64,000 nucleotides of DNA from Novosphingobium sp. Gsoil 351. Its GTDB lineage: Bacteria > Pseudomonadota > Alphaproteobacteria > Sphingomonadales > Sphingomonadaceae. Each line of letters opens with the position of its first letter. Positions within the stretch are counted from its first letter, which is position 1. Shown here in pieces: positions 1 through 12,457 of the stretch. Under the pieces are notes generated by a model, which saw only the letters and a program-made list of their open reading frames with translations, did no database searches and was not told the DNA's origin. A program made the position numbers and the translations under genes. The DNA lies in NCBI RefSeq assembly GCF_009707465.1, contig NZ_CP046120.1, forward strand, positions 1,455,501 through 1,519,500. Direction: 5' to 3'.

Positions 1-167
1 GTGCCGGTCGCGTCTTCGCTGAAGCCACGGATATAACCCTCGCGCTGGAGCACTTCGAGCACGCGGGCGCGCAGCTTCGAAGCCGGCGAAAGGACGCTGT
101 CCTTCTTCGCCTGCTGGCCGTTGCGGATACGGGTGAGCATATCGCCCAGGGGATCGGTCAAAGCCAT
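1..167 (-). CDS. rpsH: Small ribosomal subunit protein uS8 (S8), 5' part only
   Basis: This is the N-terminal part of S8, a 16S rRNA-binding protein of the small subunit; in E. coli S8 is also the translational repressor of the spc operon. The ATG at 165-167 opens [18 protein letters not shown], the canonical S8 start. The gene runs off the left edge of the window. It follows rpsN by 10 nt, and a TGAGGA Shine-Dalgarno overlaps the rpsN stop codon. This is the last visible gene of the ribosomal cluster. Confidence 0.95.
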   Translation of the reverse strand, partial: MALTDPLGDMLTRIRNGQQAKKDSVLSPASKLRARVLEVLQREGYIRGFSEDATG

Positions 168-177
168 CTTGTGATCC

Positions 178-483
178 TCACCAGCTCGACTTGGTCAGAC
201 CGGGGATCATGCCCTTGTTGCCAAGGTTCCTGATCTCGATCCGGTTGAGGCCGAACTTGCGGTAGACGCCGCGGGGGCGGCCGGTGGTGGCGCAGCGGTT
301 GCGCACGCGGGTGGGATTCCCGTTGCGGGGAATTTCCGCCAGCTTCAGGCGCGCCATCAGCCGCTCGGTCTCGTCGAGCGACTTGTCGTCGGCCTTGGCC
401 TTCAGCGAAGCATACCGCGCTGCGTACTTCTTCACGAGCTTCTTGCGCCGCTCGTTCTTGTTGATGGAACTCAGTTTCGCCAT
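178..483 (-). CDS. rpsN: Small ribosomal subunit protein uS14 (S14)
   Basis: This 101-residue S14 is a small-subunit head protein. It is the long, zinc-free (C-minus) form: the C-terminal half has [12 protein letters not shown] and [11 protein letters not shown] but no paired CxxC zinc motif. The N-terminus [16 protein letters not shown] is typical. It lies between rplE and rpsH in the standard spc order. Confidence 0.97.
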   Translation of the reverse strand: MAKLSSINKNERRKKLVKKYAARYASLKAKADDKSLDETERLMARLKLAEIPRNGNPTRVRNRCATTGRPRGVYRKFGLNRIEIRNLGNKGMIPGLTKSSW

Positions 484-510
484 GGACTTAAGCTCTCTTC
501 TTCGATTCTA

Positions 511-1092
511 TCAGGCGGCCTGCTTCTCTTCAGAAGCCTCCGGCGGGAATGGGAAACCAAACAGGCGGAGCAGTTCGCGCGCCTCGTCGTCGGTCTTGGC
601 GGTGGTGGTCACGATGATGTCCATGCCCCGCACCTTCTCGATCTGGTCATAGCTGATCTCGGGGAACACGATCTGTTCCTTGAGACCCATCGCATAGTTG
701 CCGCGGCCGTCGAACGACTTGGGGTTGAGCCCGCGGAAATCGCGGATGCGGGGCATCGCGACGGTGATCAGGCGGTCGAGAAACTCGTACATCCGCTCGC
801 GCCGCAGGGTCACCTTGCAACCGATCGCCATGCCTTCGCGCAGCTTGAACTGGGCGACCGACTTCTTGGCGATGGTCACGACCGGCTTCTGCCCGGCGAT
901 CAAACCCATCTCGGTGGCCGCGGTGGTCACCTTCTTCTTGTCCTGGGTGCCTTCGCCCACGCCCATGTTGAGCGTGACCTTCTCGATCCGGGGCACTTCC
1001 ATCGCGTTCTTGTAGCCGAAGCGCTCGGTCATCGCCTTGACGATTTCCTGGTCGTACTTCGTCCGCATCCGCGGCGTGTATTTATCAGCCAT
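511..1092 (-). CDS. rplE: Large ribosomal subunit protein uL5 (L5)
   Basis: L5 (193 residues) binds 5S rRNA and contacts the P-site tRNA. I chose the ATG at 1090-1092 ([17 protein letters not shown]) because the longer upstream reading is non-homologous and runs through rplX in another frame. L5 hallmarks include [12 protein letters not shown] near residue 40 and [18 protein letters not shown] in the second half. The start overlaps the end of rplX by 8 nt, which implies translational coupling. A short tail (EASEEKQAA) follows the usual C-terminus. Confidence 0.96.
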   Translation of the reverse strand: MADKYTPRMRTKYDQEIVKAMTERFGYKNAMEVPRIEKVTLNMGVGEGTQDKKKVTTAATEMGLIAGQKPVVTIAKKSVAQFKLREGMAIGCKVTLRRERMYEFLDRLITVAMPRIRDFRGLNPKSFDGRGNYAMGLKEQIVFPEISYDQIEKVRGMDIIVTTTAKTDDEARELLRLFGFPFPPEASEEKQAA

Positions 1093-1405
1093 CGATCGTC
1101 TCCCCGCTCTTGACCGCGACGCGCAGCTTCTTGCCGTCCTTGGTCTCGAAACGGACTCGCGTGGGCTTGCCGTCCTTGGGATCGGCGAGCGCAACCTTGG
1201 AAATGTGCAGCGGCGCGGGCAGCCGGTCGATCCCGCCCTGTGGGTTCGCCTGGCTCGGCTTGCGGTGGCGGGCGGCGACATTGACGCCTTCGACCAGCAC
1301 CTTGCCGTCCTTGGGCATCACTTGCAGGACGGTGCCGGTGCGGCCCTTGTCCTTGCCCGAGCGGACGACGATGCTGTCGCCCTTCTTGATCTTGGCGGCA
1401 CCCAT
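1085..1405 (-). CDS. rplX: Large ribosomal subunit protein uL24 (L24)
   Basis: L24 (106 residues) is an assembly-initiator protein of the large subunit. It has the KOW motif near the N-terminus ([18 protein letters not shown]) and the conserved [19 protein letters not shown] segment. The start ATG shares its first base with the rplN stop (TGATG), and the end overlaps rplE, so rplN-rplX-rplE appear tightly coupled. Confidence 0.96.
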   Translation of the reverse strand: MGAAKIKKGDSIVVRSGKDKGRTGTVLQVMPKDGKVLVEGVNVAARHRKPSQANPQGGIDRLPAPLHISKVALADPKDGKPTRVRFETKDGKKLRVAVKSGETIDG

Positions 1406-1773
1406 CACAGCACCTCCGGCGCAAGACTGATGATCTTCATGAACCCGCGGCCGCGCAGTTCGCGCACCACCGGGCCAAAGATACGGGTGCCGATCGGCTC
1501 CTCGTTCTTGTTGATCAGCACCGCGGCGTTGGTGTCGAAGCGGATCACGCTGCCATCGGCGCGGCGCACGTCCTTGCGGGTCCGCACGATCACCGCGCGG
1601 TGAACGTCGCCCTTCTTGACGCGGGCGCGCGGCTGCGCCTCCTTGACGGAGACGACGATCACGTCGCCGACGCCGGCCACCCGCCGCTTGGATCCGCCCA
1701 GCACTTTGATGCACTGGACGCGCTTGGCGCCGCTGTTATCCGCGACGTCGAGCTGGGACTGCATCTGGATCAT
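1405..1773 (-). CDS. rplN: Large ribosomal subunit protein uL14 (L14)
   Basis: L14 (122 residues) is part of the inter-subunit bridge with 16S rRNA. It starts [19 protein letters not shown] and has the canonical [21 protein letters not shown]-terminal segment. It is full length for the family. It follows rpsQ after about 70 nt and ends in a TGATG overlap with rplX. Confidence 0.97.
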   Translation of the reverse strand: MIQMQSQLDVADNSGAKRVQCIKVLGGSKRRVAGVGDVIVVSVKEAQPRARVKKGDVHRAVIVRTRKDVRRADGSVIRFDTNAAVLINKNEEPIGTRIFGPVVRELRGRGFMKIISLAPEVL

Positions 1774-1842
1774 CGATCCGCTTCCTTCTCAACGGCTTGC
1801 CGGGACAAGTCCCGGTAGTTCCAAAAACTTGTTGCTAACTGC

Positions 1843-2112
1843 TCAGACGTCGGCTTCGACGGCGGCGGCCTTGCCGGCCTGCACGCGGTCGACGACCTTC
1901 CACGTCTTCAGCTTGGAAATCGGCGCGGTCTCTTCGATCCGCACGGTCTCACCCGCCTTGAACGCGTTGTCTTCGTCGTGCGCATGGTACTTCTTCGAGC
2001 GGCGGATGATCTTCGCATAGAGCGGGTGCTTCACCTTGCGCTCGACCTTGACCACCACGGTTTTGTCGGGCTTGTCGGAAACCACGGTCCCGACCAGAAT
2101 TCGCTTGGGCAT
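1843..2112 (-). CDS. rpsQ: Small ribosomal subunit protein uS17 (S17)
   Basis: S17 (89 residues) is a primary 16S rRNA-binding protein with an OB fold. Recognised from [19 protein letters not shown] and the [19 protein letters not shown] segment. It has a short C-terminal extension ([13 protein letters not shown]) beyond the core, as in many alphaproteobacteria. It lies 10 nt after rpmC. Confidence 0.97.
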   Translation of the reverse strand: MPKRILVGTVVSDKPDKTVVVKVERKVKHPLYAKIIRRSKKYHAHDEDNAFKAGETVRIEETAPISKLKTWKVVDRVQAGKAAAVEADV

Positions 2113-2122
2113 CGTGCTGTCC

Positions 2123-2344
2123 TTACTTCGCCGCCGAGGCGCGAGCGCGCTCGGTCTGCAGCGTCTTGATCCGGGCGATGTCGCGACGGACTTCCTTGAT
2201 CCGCGCCGGACGCTCGAGCTGGTTGGTCGCGGCCTGGAAGCGCAGGTTGAACGCCTCGCGCTTCAGCTCGTGGAGCGACTCCGAGAGCTGGTCCTCGGTC
2301 TTGGTCCGCATGTCTTCGAACTTTCCGGAATTCTTGCCCGGCAT
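2123..2344 (-). CDS. rpmC: Large ribosomal subunit protein uL29 (L29)
   Basis: L29 sits near the peptide exit tunnel. The core is recognised from [19 protein letters not shown] and the family motif [10 protein letters not shown]. The start is uncertain. ATG at 2342-2344 (73 residues) overlaps the rplP stop as TGATG and has GGGAG upstream, so I prefer it. ATG at 2311 (MRTKTEDQL, 62 residues) would give a more standard length, and an ATG at 2347 is also possible. Confidence 0.93.
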   Translation of the reverse strand: MPGKNSGKFEDMRTKTEDQLSESLHELKREAFNLRFQAATNQLERPARIKEVRRDIARIKTLQTERARASAAK

Positions 2345-2778
2345 CATTCCGCTCCCAGGTGCGAAGTGTCGCCAAGGCGGGCGACCACCTTGACCTTGAT
2401 TGGCAGCTTCATCGCCGCGCGGCTGAACGCCTCGGCCGCGAGCGGGCCGGCAACGCCGTCGAGCTCGAACAGGATGCGGCCCGGCTTGACCCGCGCCGCC
2501 CAGTATTCGACCGCGCCCTTGCCCTTGCCCTGGCGGACTTCGGCGGGCTTCTTCGACACCGGCACATCGGGGAAGATGCGGATCCACAACCGCCCCTGGC
2601 GCTTGATGTGACGCGTGATGGCGCGGCGGGCCGCTTCGATCTGACGCGCGGTGATCCGCTCCGGCTCCAGCGCCTTGAGGCCGTACGAGCCGAAGTTCAG
2701 ATCGGTGCCGCCCTTGGCGTCGCCCTTGATCCGACCCTTGAAAGCCTTGCGGAACTTATGTTTTTTCGGTTGCAGCAT
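2344..2778 (-). CDS. rplP: Large ribosomal subunit protein uL16 (L16)
   Basis: L16 (144 residues) helps shape the A-site region of the large subunit. It starts [19 protein letters not shown] and contains the conserved [19 protein letters not shown] and [20 protein letters not shown] segments. It is full length, lies 12 nt after rpsC, and ends in the TGATG junction with rpmC. Confidence 0.97.
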   Translation of the reverse strand: MLQPKKHKFRKAFKGRIKGDAKGGTDLNFGSYGLKALEPERITARQIEAARRAITRHIKRQGRLWIRIFPDVPVSKKPAEVRQGKGKGAVEYWAARVKPGRILFELDGVAGPLAAEAFSRAAMKLPIKVKVVARLGDTSHLGAE

Positions 2779-2790
2779 GTTCTTGTTACC

Positions 2791-3498
2791 TTAACCGCGG
2801 CGGTCGGCGGCAGGCCGCACGCCAGAGGTCTGGGCTTCCATCATCAGGCGGTCCTGCGACATCGGATCGTGGCCGAGGATCTCGCCCTTGAAGATCCACA
2901 CCTTGATCCCGATGATGCCGTAGGCGGTCAGCGCCTCGGCCTCGGCATAATCGATGTGCGCGCGCAGGGTGTGCGCTGGAACCCGGCCTTCGCGATACGA
3001 TTCGACGCGCGCGATCTCCGCGCCGCCCAAACGCCCGCCGCAGGTGATCTTGATCCCCTCTGCGCCCAGCCGCATCGCCGACTGCATCGCGCGCTTCATC
3101 GCGCGGCGGAAGGCGATCCGGCGGATCAGCTGATCGGCGATGCCCTGCGCGACGAGCTTGCTGTCGATCTCGGGCTTGCGGATTTCGACGATGTTGAGCT
3201 TGACGTCGCTCGGCGTCATCTTGGCGAGCTGCGAGCGCAGCTTTTCGATGTCCGCGCCCTTCTTGCCGATGATCACCCCGGGACGGGCTGCGTAGATCGA
3301 GACCCGGCAGTTCTTGGCCGGCCGTTCGATCACCACCTTGGAGATCGCCGCCTGGGGCAGCGATTCGACGATGAACTTGCGGATCGCCAGGTCTTCCTTG
3401 AGCATCTGCTGGTAGTTGCGCCCTTCGGCGTACCAGCGGCTGTCCCAGGTGCGGTTAATCTGCAGGCGCAGGCCGATTGGATTGCTCTTGTGACCCAT
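2791..3498 (-). CDS. rpsC: Small ribosomal subunit protein uS3 (S3)
   Basis: S3 (235 residues) lines the mRNA entry channel. It opens [20 protein letters not shown]. The KH type 2 domain carries the GXXG loop within [16 protein letters not shown] around residue 75. The C-terminal domain has [19 protein letters not shown] and [13 protein letters not shown]. It starts 3 nt after rplV ends. Confidence 0.97.
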   Translation of the reverse strand: MGHKSNPIGLRLQINRTWDSRWYAEGRNYQQMLKEDLAIRKFIVESLPQAAISKVVIERPAKNCRVSIYAARPGVIIGKKGADIEKLRSQLAKMTPSDVKLNIVEIRKPEIDSKLVAQGIADQLIRRIAFRRAMKRAMQSAMRLGAEGIKITCGGRLGGAEIARVESYREGRVPAHTLRAHIDYAEAEALTAYGIIGIKVWIFKGEILGHDPMSQDRLMMEAQTSGVRPAADRRG

Positions 3499-3501
3499 GG
3501 C

Positions 3502-3888
3502 TCAGGCCTCCCCGGCTTCGGTGTGTTCGCGCACGACGATTCTCAGGCGGCTAAACGGCTTGAGAATCCGCGTCGACTTGCCACGACCGCGGGTGTGGAA
3601 ACGCTTCATCGTGATCGACTTGCCGACGCTGGCCTCGGCGACAATCAGCGCGTCGACATCGAGGTTGTGGTTGTTCTCGGCGTTGGCGATCGCCGAGGCG
3701 AGCACCTTGCGCGCATCCACGGCCATCCCTTTGGTCGAGAATGACAGGATGTTCATCGCGTCCTCGGCCTTGCGGCCACGGATCAGCGCCGCAACCAGGC
3801 CGAGCTTCTGCGCCGACCCACGGATCGTGGTACCGACCGCCAGGGCCTCGTTGTCCGCGACGCGGCGGGGGGATTTGGGCTTGCTCAT
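3502..3888 (-). CDS. rplV: Large ribosomal subunit protein uL22 (L22)
   Basis: L22 (128 residues) extends a hairpin into the exit tunnel. Core motifs are [19 protein letters not shown] and the tunnel hairpin with [20 protein letters not shown]. The N-terminus carries about 15 extra residues ([17 protein letters not shown]), common in sphingomonads. The ATG shares a base with the rpsS stop, so the two are translationally coupled. Confidence 0.96.
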   Translation of the reverse strand: MSKPKSPRRVADNEALAVGTTIRGSAQKLGLVAALIRGRKAEDAMNILSFSTKGMAVDARKVLASAIANAENNHNLDVDALIVAEASVGKSITMKRFHTRGRGKSTRILKPFSRLRIVVREHTEAGEA

Positions 3889-4163
3889 CAGCGCTTGCCC
3901 TTCTTGTCCGCCGCGTGGCCGGGGAAAGTGCGCGTCGGGGCGAACTCGCCCAGCTTGTGCCCGACCATGTCCTCGCTCACCGACACCGGGATGAACTTGC
4001 GCCCGTTGTGGACGTTGAAGCTCAGCCCGACGAACTGCGGGAGGATGGTCGACCGGCGCGACCAGGTCTTGATCGGCGTACGCTGATTGGCGTCCTGCGC
4101 GGTCTCGGCCTTTTTCAGGAGGTGGAGGTCCACGAACGGACCTTTCCAGACGGAACGAGCCAT
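3888..4163 (-). CDS. rpsS: Small ribosomal subunit protein uS19 (S19)
   Basis: S19 (91 residues) is a small-subunit head protein near the A-site finger. It starts [20 protein letters not shown] and contains the family signature [20 protein letters not shown] and [17 protein letters not shown]. It is full length and starts 7 nt after rplB ends. Confidence 0.97.
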   Translation of the reverse strand: MARSVWKGPFVDLHLLKKAETAQDANQRTPIKTWSRRSTILPQFVGLSFNVHNGRKFIPVSVSEDMVGHKLGEFAPTRTFPGHAADKKGKR

Positions 4164-4170
4164 GTCTCGC

Positions 4171-5007
4171 TTACCTCTTCTTCTTGGCGTGACGCGAACG
4201 GATAATCATCTTGTCCGTCTGCTTGTTGTTGCGGGTGCGGGCGCCCTTGGTCGGCTTACCCCACGGGGTGACCGGATGACGGCCGCCCGAGGTACGGCCT
4301 TCGCCGCCGCCATGGGGGTGATCGACCGGGTTCTTGGCGACGCCTCGGGTCAGCGGGCGACGGCCTTGCCAGCGCGTGCGCCCGGCCTTGCCGAAGTTCT
4401 GGTTCTGGTTGTCGGGGTTCGAGACCGCGCCGACCGTGCCCATGCAATCACCGCGCAAGTAGCGCTGTTCGCCCGAGTTGAGACGGACGATTACAAGACC
4501 GCGGTCGCGCCCGACGACTTGGACATAAGTCCCCGCCGAGCGCGCGATCTGACCGCCCTTTTCGGGCTTCATCTCGACATTGTGACAGATTGTGCCGACG
4601 GGCATCTGACTGAGCAGCATCGCGTTGCCTGGCTTCACGTCGGTCTTCTCGGCCGCAACGACGGTATCACCTTCGGCCAGACGCTGCGGCGCAAGGATGT
4701 AGGCCAGCTCGCCATCGGCATACTTGATCAGCGCGATGAACGCGGTGCGGTTGGGATCGTACTCGAGCCGCTCGACCGTGGCCGGGGCATCCCACTTGCG
4801 CCGCTTGAAATCGATCGTGCGATACTTCTGCTTGTGGCCGCCGGCGATTCCGCGCGAGGTCACGTGGCCCTTGTTGTTGCGGCCGCCGGTCTTGCGCTTG
4901 CCTTCGGTCAGCGCCTTGACGGGCTTGCCCTTCCACAGCGCCGACTTGTCGACGAGGATCAGCGCGCGCCGGGCGGGGCTGGTCGGGTTGTAGTTTTTCA
5001 GTGCCAT
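4171..5007 (-). CDS. rplB: Large ribosomal subunit protein uL2 (L2)
   Basis: L2 (278 residues) is a core protein near the peptidyl transferase centre. It has the N-terminal [16 protein letters not shown] segment, the central [19 protein letters not shown], and the functionally essential C-terminal [20 protein letters not shown] containing the conserved histidine. It ends with the basic tail SRHAKKKR. It is full length and 4 nt after rplW. Confidence 0.98.
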   Translation of the reverse strand: MALKNYNPTSPARRALILVDKSALWKGKPVKALTEGKRKTGGRNNKGHVTSRGIAGGHKQKYRTIDFKRRKWDAPATVERLEYDPNRTAFIALIKYADGELAYILAPQRLAEGDTVVAAEKTDVKPGNAMLLSQMPVGTICHNVEMKPEKGGQIARSAGTYVQVVGRDRGLVIVRLNSGEQRYLRGDCMGTVGAVSNPDNQNQNFGKAGRTRWQGRRPLTRGVAKNPVDHPHGGGEGRTSGGRHPVTPWGKPTKGARTRNNKQTDKMIIRSRHAKKKR

Positions 5008-5011
5008 CGGA

Positions 5012-5341
5012 TCAGCCCCGTACGCCTTCGGTGACGTCGATCGACTGGCCCTCGGCCAGACGGACCACCGCCTTCTTGATGTCCGAGCGCGTGTAGGGCT
5101 TACCCTTCCAACGCTTGGTCTTGCCCTTCTGGACGAGCGTGTTGACGCCCACCACGCTGACCGAGAACAGCGCCTCGACCGCGGCCTTGATCTCCGGCTT
5201 GGTCGCCTTGGGGGCGACCTTGAAGACTACGGCGTTGTTTTCGGACATCATTGTCGATTTTTCGGTGATGTGCGGGCCGACGATCACGTCGTAGTGACGC
5301 GTGTCGATGGCGCCGCCCGTCTTGGTTGGCTTCTTAGCCAT
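5012..5341 (-). CDS. rplW: Large ribosomal subunit protein uL23 (L23)
   Basis: L23 (109 residues) forms the docking site for trigger factor and SRP at the tunnel exit. It has the motif [13 protein letters not shown] and [20 protein letters not shown]. About 15 residues precede the conserved [13 protein letters not shown] start. The gene starts 8 nt inside the end of rplD, implying coupling. Confidence 0.96.
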   Translation of the reverse strand: MAKKPTKTGGAIDTRHYDVIVGPHITEKSTMMSENNAVVFKVAPKATKPEIKAAVEALFSVSVVGVNTLVQKGKTKRWKGKPYTRSDIKKAVVRLAEGQSIDVTEGVRG

Positions 5342-5960
5342 TGAACCGCGCCTCCAGCTTTTCGACAGCGGCGCGGGTCAGCACCAGCGTGTCATGCTTC
5401 AGGATGTCGTAAACGTTGGCGCCAGCGGCCGACATCGCGTTGACCCCGACGATGTTGCGCGAAGCCAGCGCGAAAGTCTCGTTGACCGCATCACCGTCCA
5501 TAACCAACACCTTGCGGCCCCAGTTGGCCTTGGCCAGCTGTTCGGACAGCGCCTTGGTCTTGGCGCCCTTCACGTCGAGACTGTCAACGATGACGAGACC
5601 GTCCTTGGCCTTCGACGACAGCGCCATCTTCAGGCCGAGCGCGCGGATCTTCTTGTTCAACGAAGGGTCGAAGTCACGGACGCGAGGCCCGTGCGCCTTG
5701 CCGCCGCCAATGAAGATCGGGGCCGCGCGATCGCCGTGACGGGCGGTGCCGCCACCCTTCTGGTTGCCGAACTTCTTGCCGGTGCGGGCCACGTCGCTGC
5801 GCTCGCGCGCGCCGCGGGCGGTGCCGCGACGGTTTTCGAGCTGCCAGGTGACGACCCGGTGCAGGATGTCGGCGCGCGGTTCGATGCCGAACACCGCATC
5901 CGACAGTTCGACGTCGCCCTTCGCGGCGGAGCCGTCGAGGTTGAGGACCTTGACCTTCAT
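5334..5960 (-). CDS. rplD: Large ribosomal subunit protein uL4 (L4)
   Basis: L4 (208 residues) contributes a loop to the exit tunnel; in E. coli it also represses its own S10 operon. Recognised from [25 protein letters not shown] tunnel-loop sequence, [20 protein letters not shown], and [17 protein letters not shown]. It starts 2 nt after rplC and overlaps rplW by 8 nt. I cannot see an E. coli-type S10 leader upstream. Confidence 0.96.
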   Translation of the reverse strand: MKVKVLNLDGSAAKGDVELSDAVFGIEPRADILHRVVTWQLENRRGTARGARERSDVARTGKKFGNQKGGGTARHGDRAAPIFIGGGKAHGPRVRDFDPSLNKKIRALGLKMALSSKAKDGLVIVDSLDVKGAKTKALSEQLAKANWGRKVLVMDGDAVNETFALASRNIVGVNAMSAAGANVYDILKHDTLVLTRAAVEKLEARFNG

Positions 5961-5962
5961 GT

Positions 5963-6847
5963 TCAGCCCTCCTTACCGTCAGTGTCGGTGGCAGCATCGC
6001 CGTCAGGTGCCTGTTCGGCTTCGATCTCGGTGTCGGTCGGCGCACCGGCAGATTGCTCGGCGAGCAGCGCGGCGGCTTCCTCAGTGGTCGGGCCGGTATC
6101 GACCTCGTGCTCGGCGGCAGCTTCGACCATCCCGGCCGGCGCTTCCTCGTGCTCGGGGTGCGAAGATTTCTTCTCGAGTATCGCGCCGGGAAACGGCAGC
6201 CCCTCGGGAGCGGGCAGCTTGACCGCGTCACGGACCAGCAGCCAGCCGTTCTTCGCGCCCGGGACCGAACCCTTCACGAAGAGAAGTCCCCGCGGCACGT
6301 CTGTGCGGACGATCTCGAGGTTCTGCTGGGTGCGCTGCTTGTCGCCCATGTGACCGGCCATCTTCTTGTTCTTGAAGACCTTGCCCGGATCTTGGCGCTG
6401 CCCGGTCGAGCCGAGCGCGCGGTGGCTGATCGAAACGCCGTGGGTGGCGCGCATGCCGCCAAAGCCCCAACGCTTCATGCCGCCCTGGAAGCCCTTGCCC
6501 TGGGTGTGGCCGCTGACGTCGACGAACTGGCCGGCGAGGAAGTGATCGGCGGTGATCGTCGCGCCGACCGGGAGCAGCGCCGCCTCATCGTCGAGGCGGA
6601 ACTCGGCGACGCGCGCCTTGAGCTCGACTTCGGCCTTAGCGAAATGCTCGCGCTGCGGCTTGGCGACGTTCTTCTGCTTGGCGGAACCCGCACCGAGTTG
6701 GACCGCGACGTATCCGTCACGCGTCGTGGTGCGGTGCGAAACCACCTGGCAATCTTCCAGCGAAAGCACGGTAACCGGCACGTGCCGCCCGTCTTCCTGG
6801 AACAGGCGGGTCATCCCCACCTTCTTCGCGATCACGCCAGTGCGCAT
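5963..6847 (-). CDS. rplC: Large ribosomal subunit protein uL3 (L3) with acidic C-terminal extension
   Basis: L3 reaches toward the peptidyl transferase centre. I chose ATG at 6845-6847 ([16 protein letters not shown]) because AGGAG lies 7 nt upstream; a TTG two codons earlier is too close to that site. The core includes [20 protein letters not shown] and the [20 protein letters not shown] segment carrying the normally methylated Gln. The protein is 294 residues. After the usual core end near residue 230 there is a tail of about 60 residues, rich in Glu, Asp, Ala and Thr, that standard L3 lacks. It shows no frameshift and ends in frame at 5963. Confidence 0.96.
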   Translation of the reverse strand: MRTGVIAKKVGMTRLFQEDGRHVPVTVLSLEDCQVVSHRTTTRDGYVAVQLGAGSAKQKNVAKPQREHFAKAEVELKARVAEFRLDDEAALLPVGATITADHFLAGQFVDVSGHTQGKGFQGGMKRWGFGGMRATHGVSISHRALGSTGQRQDPGKVFKNKKMAGHMGDKQRTQQNLEIVRTDVPRGLLFVKGSVPGAKNGWLLVRDAVKLPAPEGLPFPGAILEKKSSHPEHEEAPAGMVEAAAEHEVDTGPTTEEAAALLAEQSAGAPTDTEIEAEQAPDGDAATDTDGKEG

Positions 6848-7079
6848 GATCAATCTCCTACAGAGGCCTGGCGGACCATCCGCCAGGCGTGTTCAACCCA
6901 TTTGTGAGCGAGCCCCGTCCGGGCTGAGTGCTTCTCCCGCCCTGTTCGGGTTGGGAGAGGCGAGACGGGGGACGCTTGCCCGGCAAACCGTTCCGAAGAA
7001 CCGCCGGAGGTATCCCTATGTCCGCGCGATCTGCATCGCGAAGCCCCGGCCGAAGCCGGGAGGTATTGGTCTAATCGGC
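6848..7079 (-). other. Spacer between rpsJ and rplC with hairpins
   Basis: No gene is apparent in these 232 bp, which is long for the inside of an S10 operon. It holds several inverted repeats: CCCGGC-loop-GCCGGG at 7045-7060 (in RNA of the gene strand the loop reads UUCG), TCTCCC/GGGAGA arms between 6933 and 6958, and AGCCC/GGGCT near 6911-6925. None is followed by a T-run on the gene strand. They may be RNA processing or stabilising structures, or remnants of the palindromic repeats seen elsewhere in the window. Confidence 0.5.
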
Positions 7080-7391
7080 TTACGCCAACTTGATCTCGAC
7101 GTTCACGCCAGCGGCCAGATCGAGCTTCATCAGCGCGTCTACGGTCTGGGCGTTGGGCTGCACGATATCGAGCAGCCGCTTGTAGGTGCGGACCTCGAAC
7201 TGCTCACGCGACTTCTTGTCGATGTGCGGTCCGCGGTTCACGGTGAATTTCTCGATCCTCGTCGGCAGCGGAATGGGGCCCCGGATCATTGCGCCGGTGC
7301 GGCGCGCGGTGTCCGCGATTTCGCCAGTCGCCTGGTCGAGCACGCGGTGATCGAACGCCTTGAGGCGAATGCGGATATTCTGGGCTTCCAT
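7080..7391 (-). CDS. rpsJ: Small ribosomal subunit protein uS10 (S10)
   Basis: S10 (103 residues) is a head protein of the small subunit and, as NusE, a partner of NusB in antitermination. It has [18 protein letters not shown], the conserved [20 protein letters not shown] and the [16 protein letters not shown] motif. The ATG at 7389-7391 is preferred to a TTG two codons upstream. It lies downstream of a strong terminator after tuf, so it probably has its own promoter in 7392-7458. Confidence 0.97.
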   Translation of the reverse strand: MEAQNIRIRLKAFDHRVLDQATGEIADTARRTGAMIRGPIPLPTRIEKFTVNRGPHIDKKSREQFEVRTYKRLLDIVQPNAQTVDALMKLDLAAGVNVEIKLA

Positions 7392-7458
7392 GTCCAACTA
7401 CCGATGAGAAAGAGCAAACTAACGTCCCCATATCTCTTTCGAGAATTGGGCACTCCAC

Positions 7459-7506
7459 AAAAAACGACCGCCGGGGGCCAGAACGAATCTGGTTATCCCC
7501 CGGCGG
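7459..7506 (-). terminator. Rho-independent terminator after tuf
   Basis: Read on the gene strand, a perfect 10-bp inverted repeat CCGCCGGGGG / CCCCCGGCGG (7497-7506 and 7468-7477) has a 19-nt loop and is followed within three bases by TTTTTT (7464-7459). It starts 14 nt after the tuf stop codon. This is a textbook intrinsic terminator separating the str operon from the S10 operon. Confidence 0.9.
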
Positions 7507-7519
7507 AGCGCGGCCTATA

Positions 7520-8710
<1,191 letters not shown>

Positions 8711-8754
8711 TGTCCAAACCTTCTTTTCGCTTGATGTGATTTTTCGGAAGGAGA

Positions 8755-8780
8755 CGGCGCCCCACCTGAATCAGGCGCCG
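8755..8780 (-). other. Hairpin between fusA and tuf
   Basis: Inverted repeat CGGCGCC (8755-8761) / GGCGCCG (8774-8780) with a 12-nt loop in the fusA-tuf spacer. On the gene strand it is followed by TCTCCTTCC rather than a T-run, so it is a weak candidate terminator, or an RNA processing or pausing structure that could adjust tuf levels relative to fusA. Confidence 0.45.
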
Positions 8781-8801
8781 CCCCTAGAACGATGCCTGCG
8801 C

Positions 8802-8822
8802 TTAGGCAAGCTTCTCCTTGAA
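8802..8822 (-). repeat. Degenerate in-frame copy of the fusA 3' end
   Basis: The fusA gene ends with codons for VKEKLA and TGA at 8835-8855. Exactly 33 nt downstream, in the same frame, the sequence encodes FKEKLA and TAA, with 16 of 21 bases the same. Readthrough of the first stop would add ten residues ending in KEKLA. The copy looks like a small tandem duplication or a remnant of an older, longer C-terminus. Confidence 0.6.
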
Positions 8823-8834
8823 CCCTGCTCTCCG

Positions 8835-10907
<2,073 letters not shown>

Positions 10908-10978
10908 GTCGAATTCCTTGATGTGCGGAGAGGCCGGGATCGCGCCGGCCCTCCCCTAGATAGTTGCAGGCGTAACGA

Positions 10979-11449
10979 TTACCAGCGGTAGTGGCTGAAC
11001 GCCCGGTTGGCGTCGGCCATGCGGTGGGTATCTTCGCGCTTCTTGACCGCGTTGCCGCGGTTGTTGGCGGCGTCCATCAGCTCGCCCGAGAGGCGCGCCG
11101 CCATCGTCGTTTCCGAACGGTTGCGCGCCGCGGTGATCAGCCAACGGATCGCCAGCGCCTGCGCGCGCTCGGGCCGCACTTCGACCGGAACCTGATAGGT
11201 CGCCCCGCCGACGCGGCGCGAACGGACCTCGATCTGCGGCTTCACGTTGTTTAAGGCATCGTGGAACAACTGGATCGGATCGGCCTTGGCGCGGGTCTCC
11301 ATGGTGCTCATCGCGCCATAGACGATCCCCTCGGCGACCGACTTCTTGCCGTCCATCATGAGGTTGTTCATGAACTTGGACAGGATCTGATCCTTGAACT
11401 TGGGATCGGGCAGGATTTCCCGCTTCTCGGGACGACGACGACGTGACAT
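10979..11449 (-). CDS. rpsG: Small ribosomal subunit protein uS7 (S7)
   Basis: S7 (156 residues) nucleates assembly of the 30S head; in E. coli it represses the str operon. The ATG at 11447-11449 opens [18 protein letters not shown] and has AGGAAG just upstream; the longer reading adds 12 unrelated residues. The core [20 protein letters not shown] and the C-terminal [17 protein letters not shown] are canonical. Confidence 0.97.
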   Translation of the reverse strand: MSRRRRPEKREILPDPKFKDQILSKFMNNLMMDGKKSVAEGIVYGAMSTMETRAKADPIQLFHDALNNVKPQIEVRSRRVGGATYQVPVEVRPERAQALAIRWLITAARNRSETTMAARLSGELMDAANNRGNAVKKREDTHRMADANRAFSHYRW

Positions 11450-11480
11450 GGCACGAACTTCCTTTGCTTGAATTTGCCCC

Positions 11481-11583
11481 GTCACCCTGAACTTGTTTCA
11501 GGGTCCATCGGGCGGCAAACTCCGATTACTCCGGCGAAACCTGGGCTTGCGGCGCCATGGATCCTGAAACGATTTCAGGATGA
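11481..11583. repeat. Double palindromic spacer repeat between rpsL and rpsG
   Basis: Two 28-nt arms (11481-11508 and 11556-11583) are imperfect inverted copies of each other, differing at about five positions. Each arm is itself a palindrome: CCCTGAACTTGTTTCAGGG and TCCTGAAACGATTTCAGGA. This is a dispersed sphingomonad-type intergenic repeat of unknown function. It sits inside the str operon, so the transcript must carry it, and it should fold into a cruciform-like RNA. Confidence 0.75.
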
Positions 11584-11605
11584 CCCAGCACCTTCGGCTG
11601 CCAGG

Positions 11606-11977
11606 TCACTTCGGCCGTTTGGCCCCGTACTTCGAGCGCGACTGCTTGCGGTCCTTGACCCCCTGCGTGTCGAGCACCCCGCGCAGCACGTGATAGCGCA
11701 CGCCGGGAAGATCGCGGACGCGGCCGCCGCGGATCAGCACGACGCTGTGCTCCTGCAGGTTGTGGCCCTCGCCGGGGATGTAGGAGATGACCTCGCGCTG
11801 GTTGGTCAGGCGGATCTTCGCGACCTTGCGCAGCGCCGAGTTCGGCTTCTTCGGGGTCGTGGTATAGACGCGGGTGCAGACGCCGCGCTTCTGCGGGTTC
11901 TGCTCCATGGCCGGAACCTTGGACTTGACCTTCTGGGGCACGCGGCCCTTACGGACCAGCTGGTTAATCGTCGGCAT
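11606..11977 (-). CDS. rpsL: Small ribosomal subunit protein uS12 (S12)
   Basis: S12 (123 residues) sits at the decoding centre and is the streptomycin-resistance target. It opens [20 protein letters not shown]. The [19 protein letters not shown] segment holds the conserved lysine at about position 43, and [19 protein letters not shown] holds the second (about 88 is an Arg/Lys site). Neither region shows an obvious resistance substitution by eye. First gene of the str operon. Confidence 0.97.
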   Translation of the reverse strand: MPTINQLVRKGRVPQKVKSKVPAMEQNPQKRGVCTRVYTTTPKKPNSALRKVAKIRLTNQREVISYIPGEGHNLQEHSVVLIRGGRVRDLPGVRYHVLRGVLDTQGVKDRKQSRSKYGAKRPK

Positions 11978-12402
11978 GAAAGCCCTTCACCTTGTTCGAG
12001 GCGCGTGGCGCAAGGTGAAGAAGTTCGCGGTTCGCAACCGACGTCCCGGCCCGGAGGCGAGACGGACGGCCGCCGGGCAGAGCGCCGGGAGGCCAGGGCA
12101 GCGAACTGAAACGCTCCACCCCGCGCCGCGGCGCCGGGTTACTCTGACGGATTATGCAAAGGGTGGACCCGGCACCGGTTAGGGTGAGGTCCGTCCAATA
12201 GAAAAAGACCCTATGGAATGCAGCAACCGCCGCCCCCAGGGCCCTCCACACGCACCGGCAATGTTCAGCTCTATCTATCCGATTCGAGGCGAACCCCGGT
12301 TCGGATAAGCGGGCCGTTAGGCGCATTTGCCGGTGAGGTCAAGTAGTGCAGCAGCGCTTGCCCCGTCAGCGAAACGTCCGGCCGCGCCAACTCGAGCCAT
12401 TC
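11978..12402 (-). promoter_or_regulatory. Upstream region of the str operon
   Basis: About 425 bp between rpsL and the tandem repeat before pilZ contain no credible gene. The promoter for rpsL-rpsG-fusA-tuf must lie here or further upstream. A possible weak pair on the gene strand is TTGCTG near 12227 with TCTATT 18 nt downstream. I do not consider the pair proven. Confidence 0.4.
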
Positions 12403-12437
12403 GGCCCCTAGGCCCTTAGGCCCTTAGGCCCTTAGGC
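12403..12437. repeat. 8-bp tandem repeat, four copies
   Basis: Four head-to-tail copies of GGCCCTTA (the first is GGCCCCTA), followed by a partial GGC. It lies in the intergenic space 20 bp beyond the end of the PilZ gene. A short tandem repeat of this kind is prone to copy-number slippage. No function is visible. Confidence 0.8.
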
Positions 12438-12457
12438 TATCAGTCGCCGCGCGCAGT

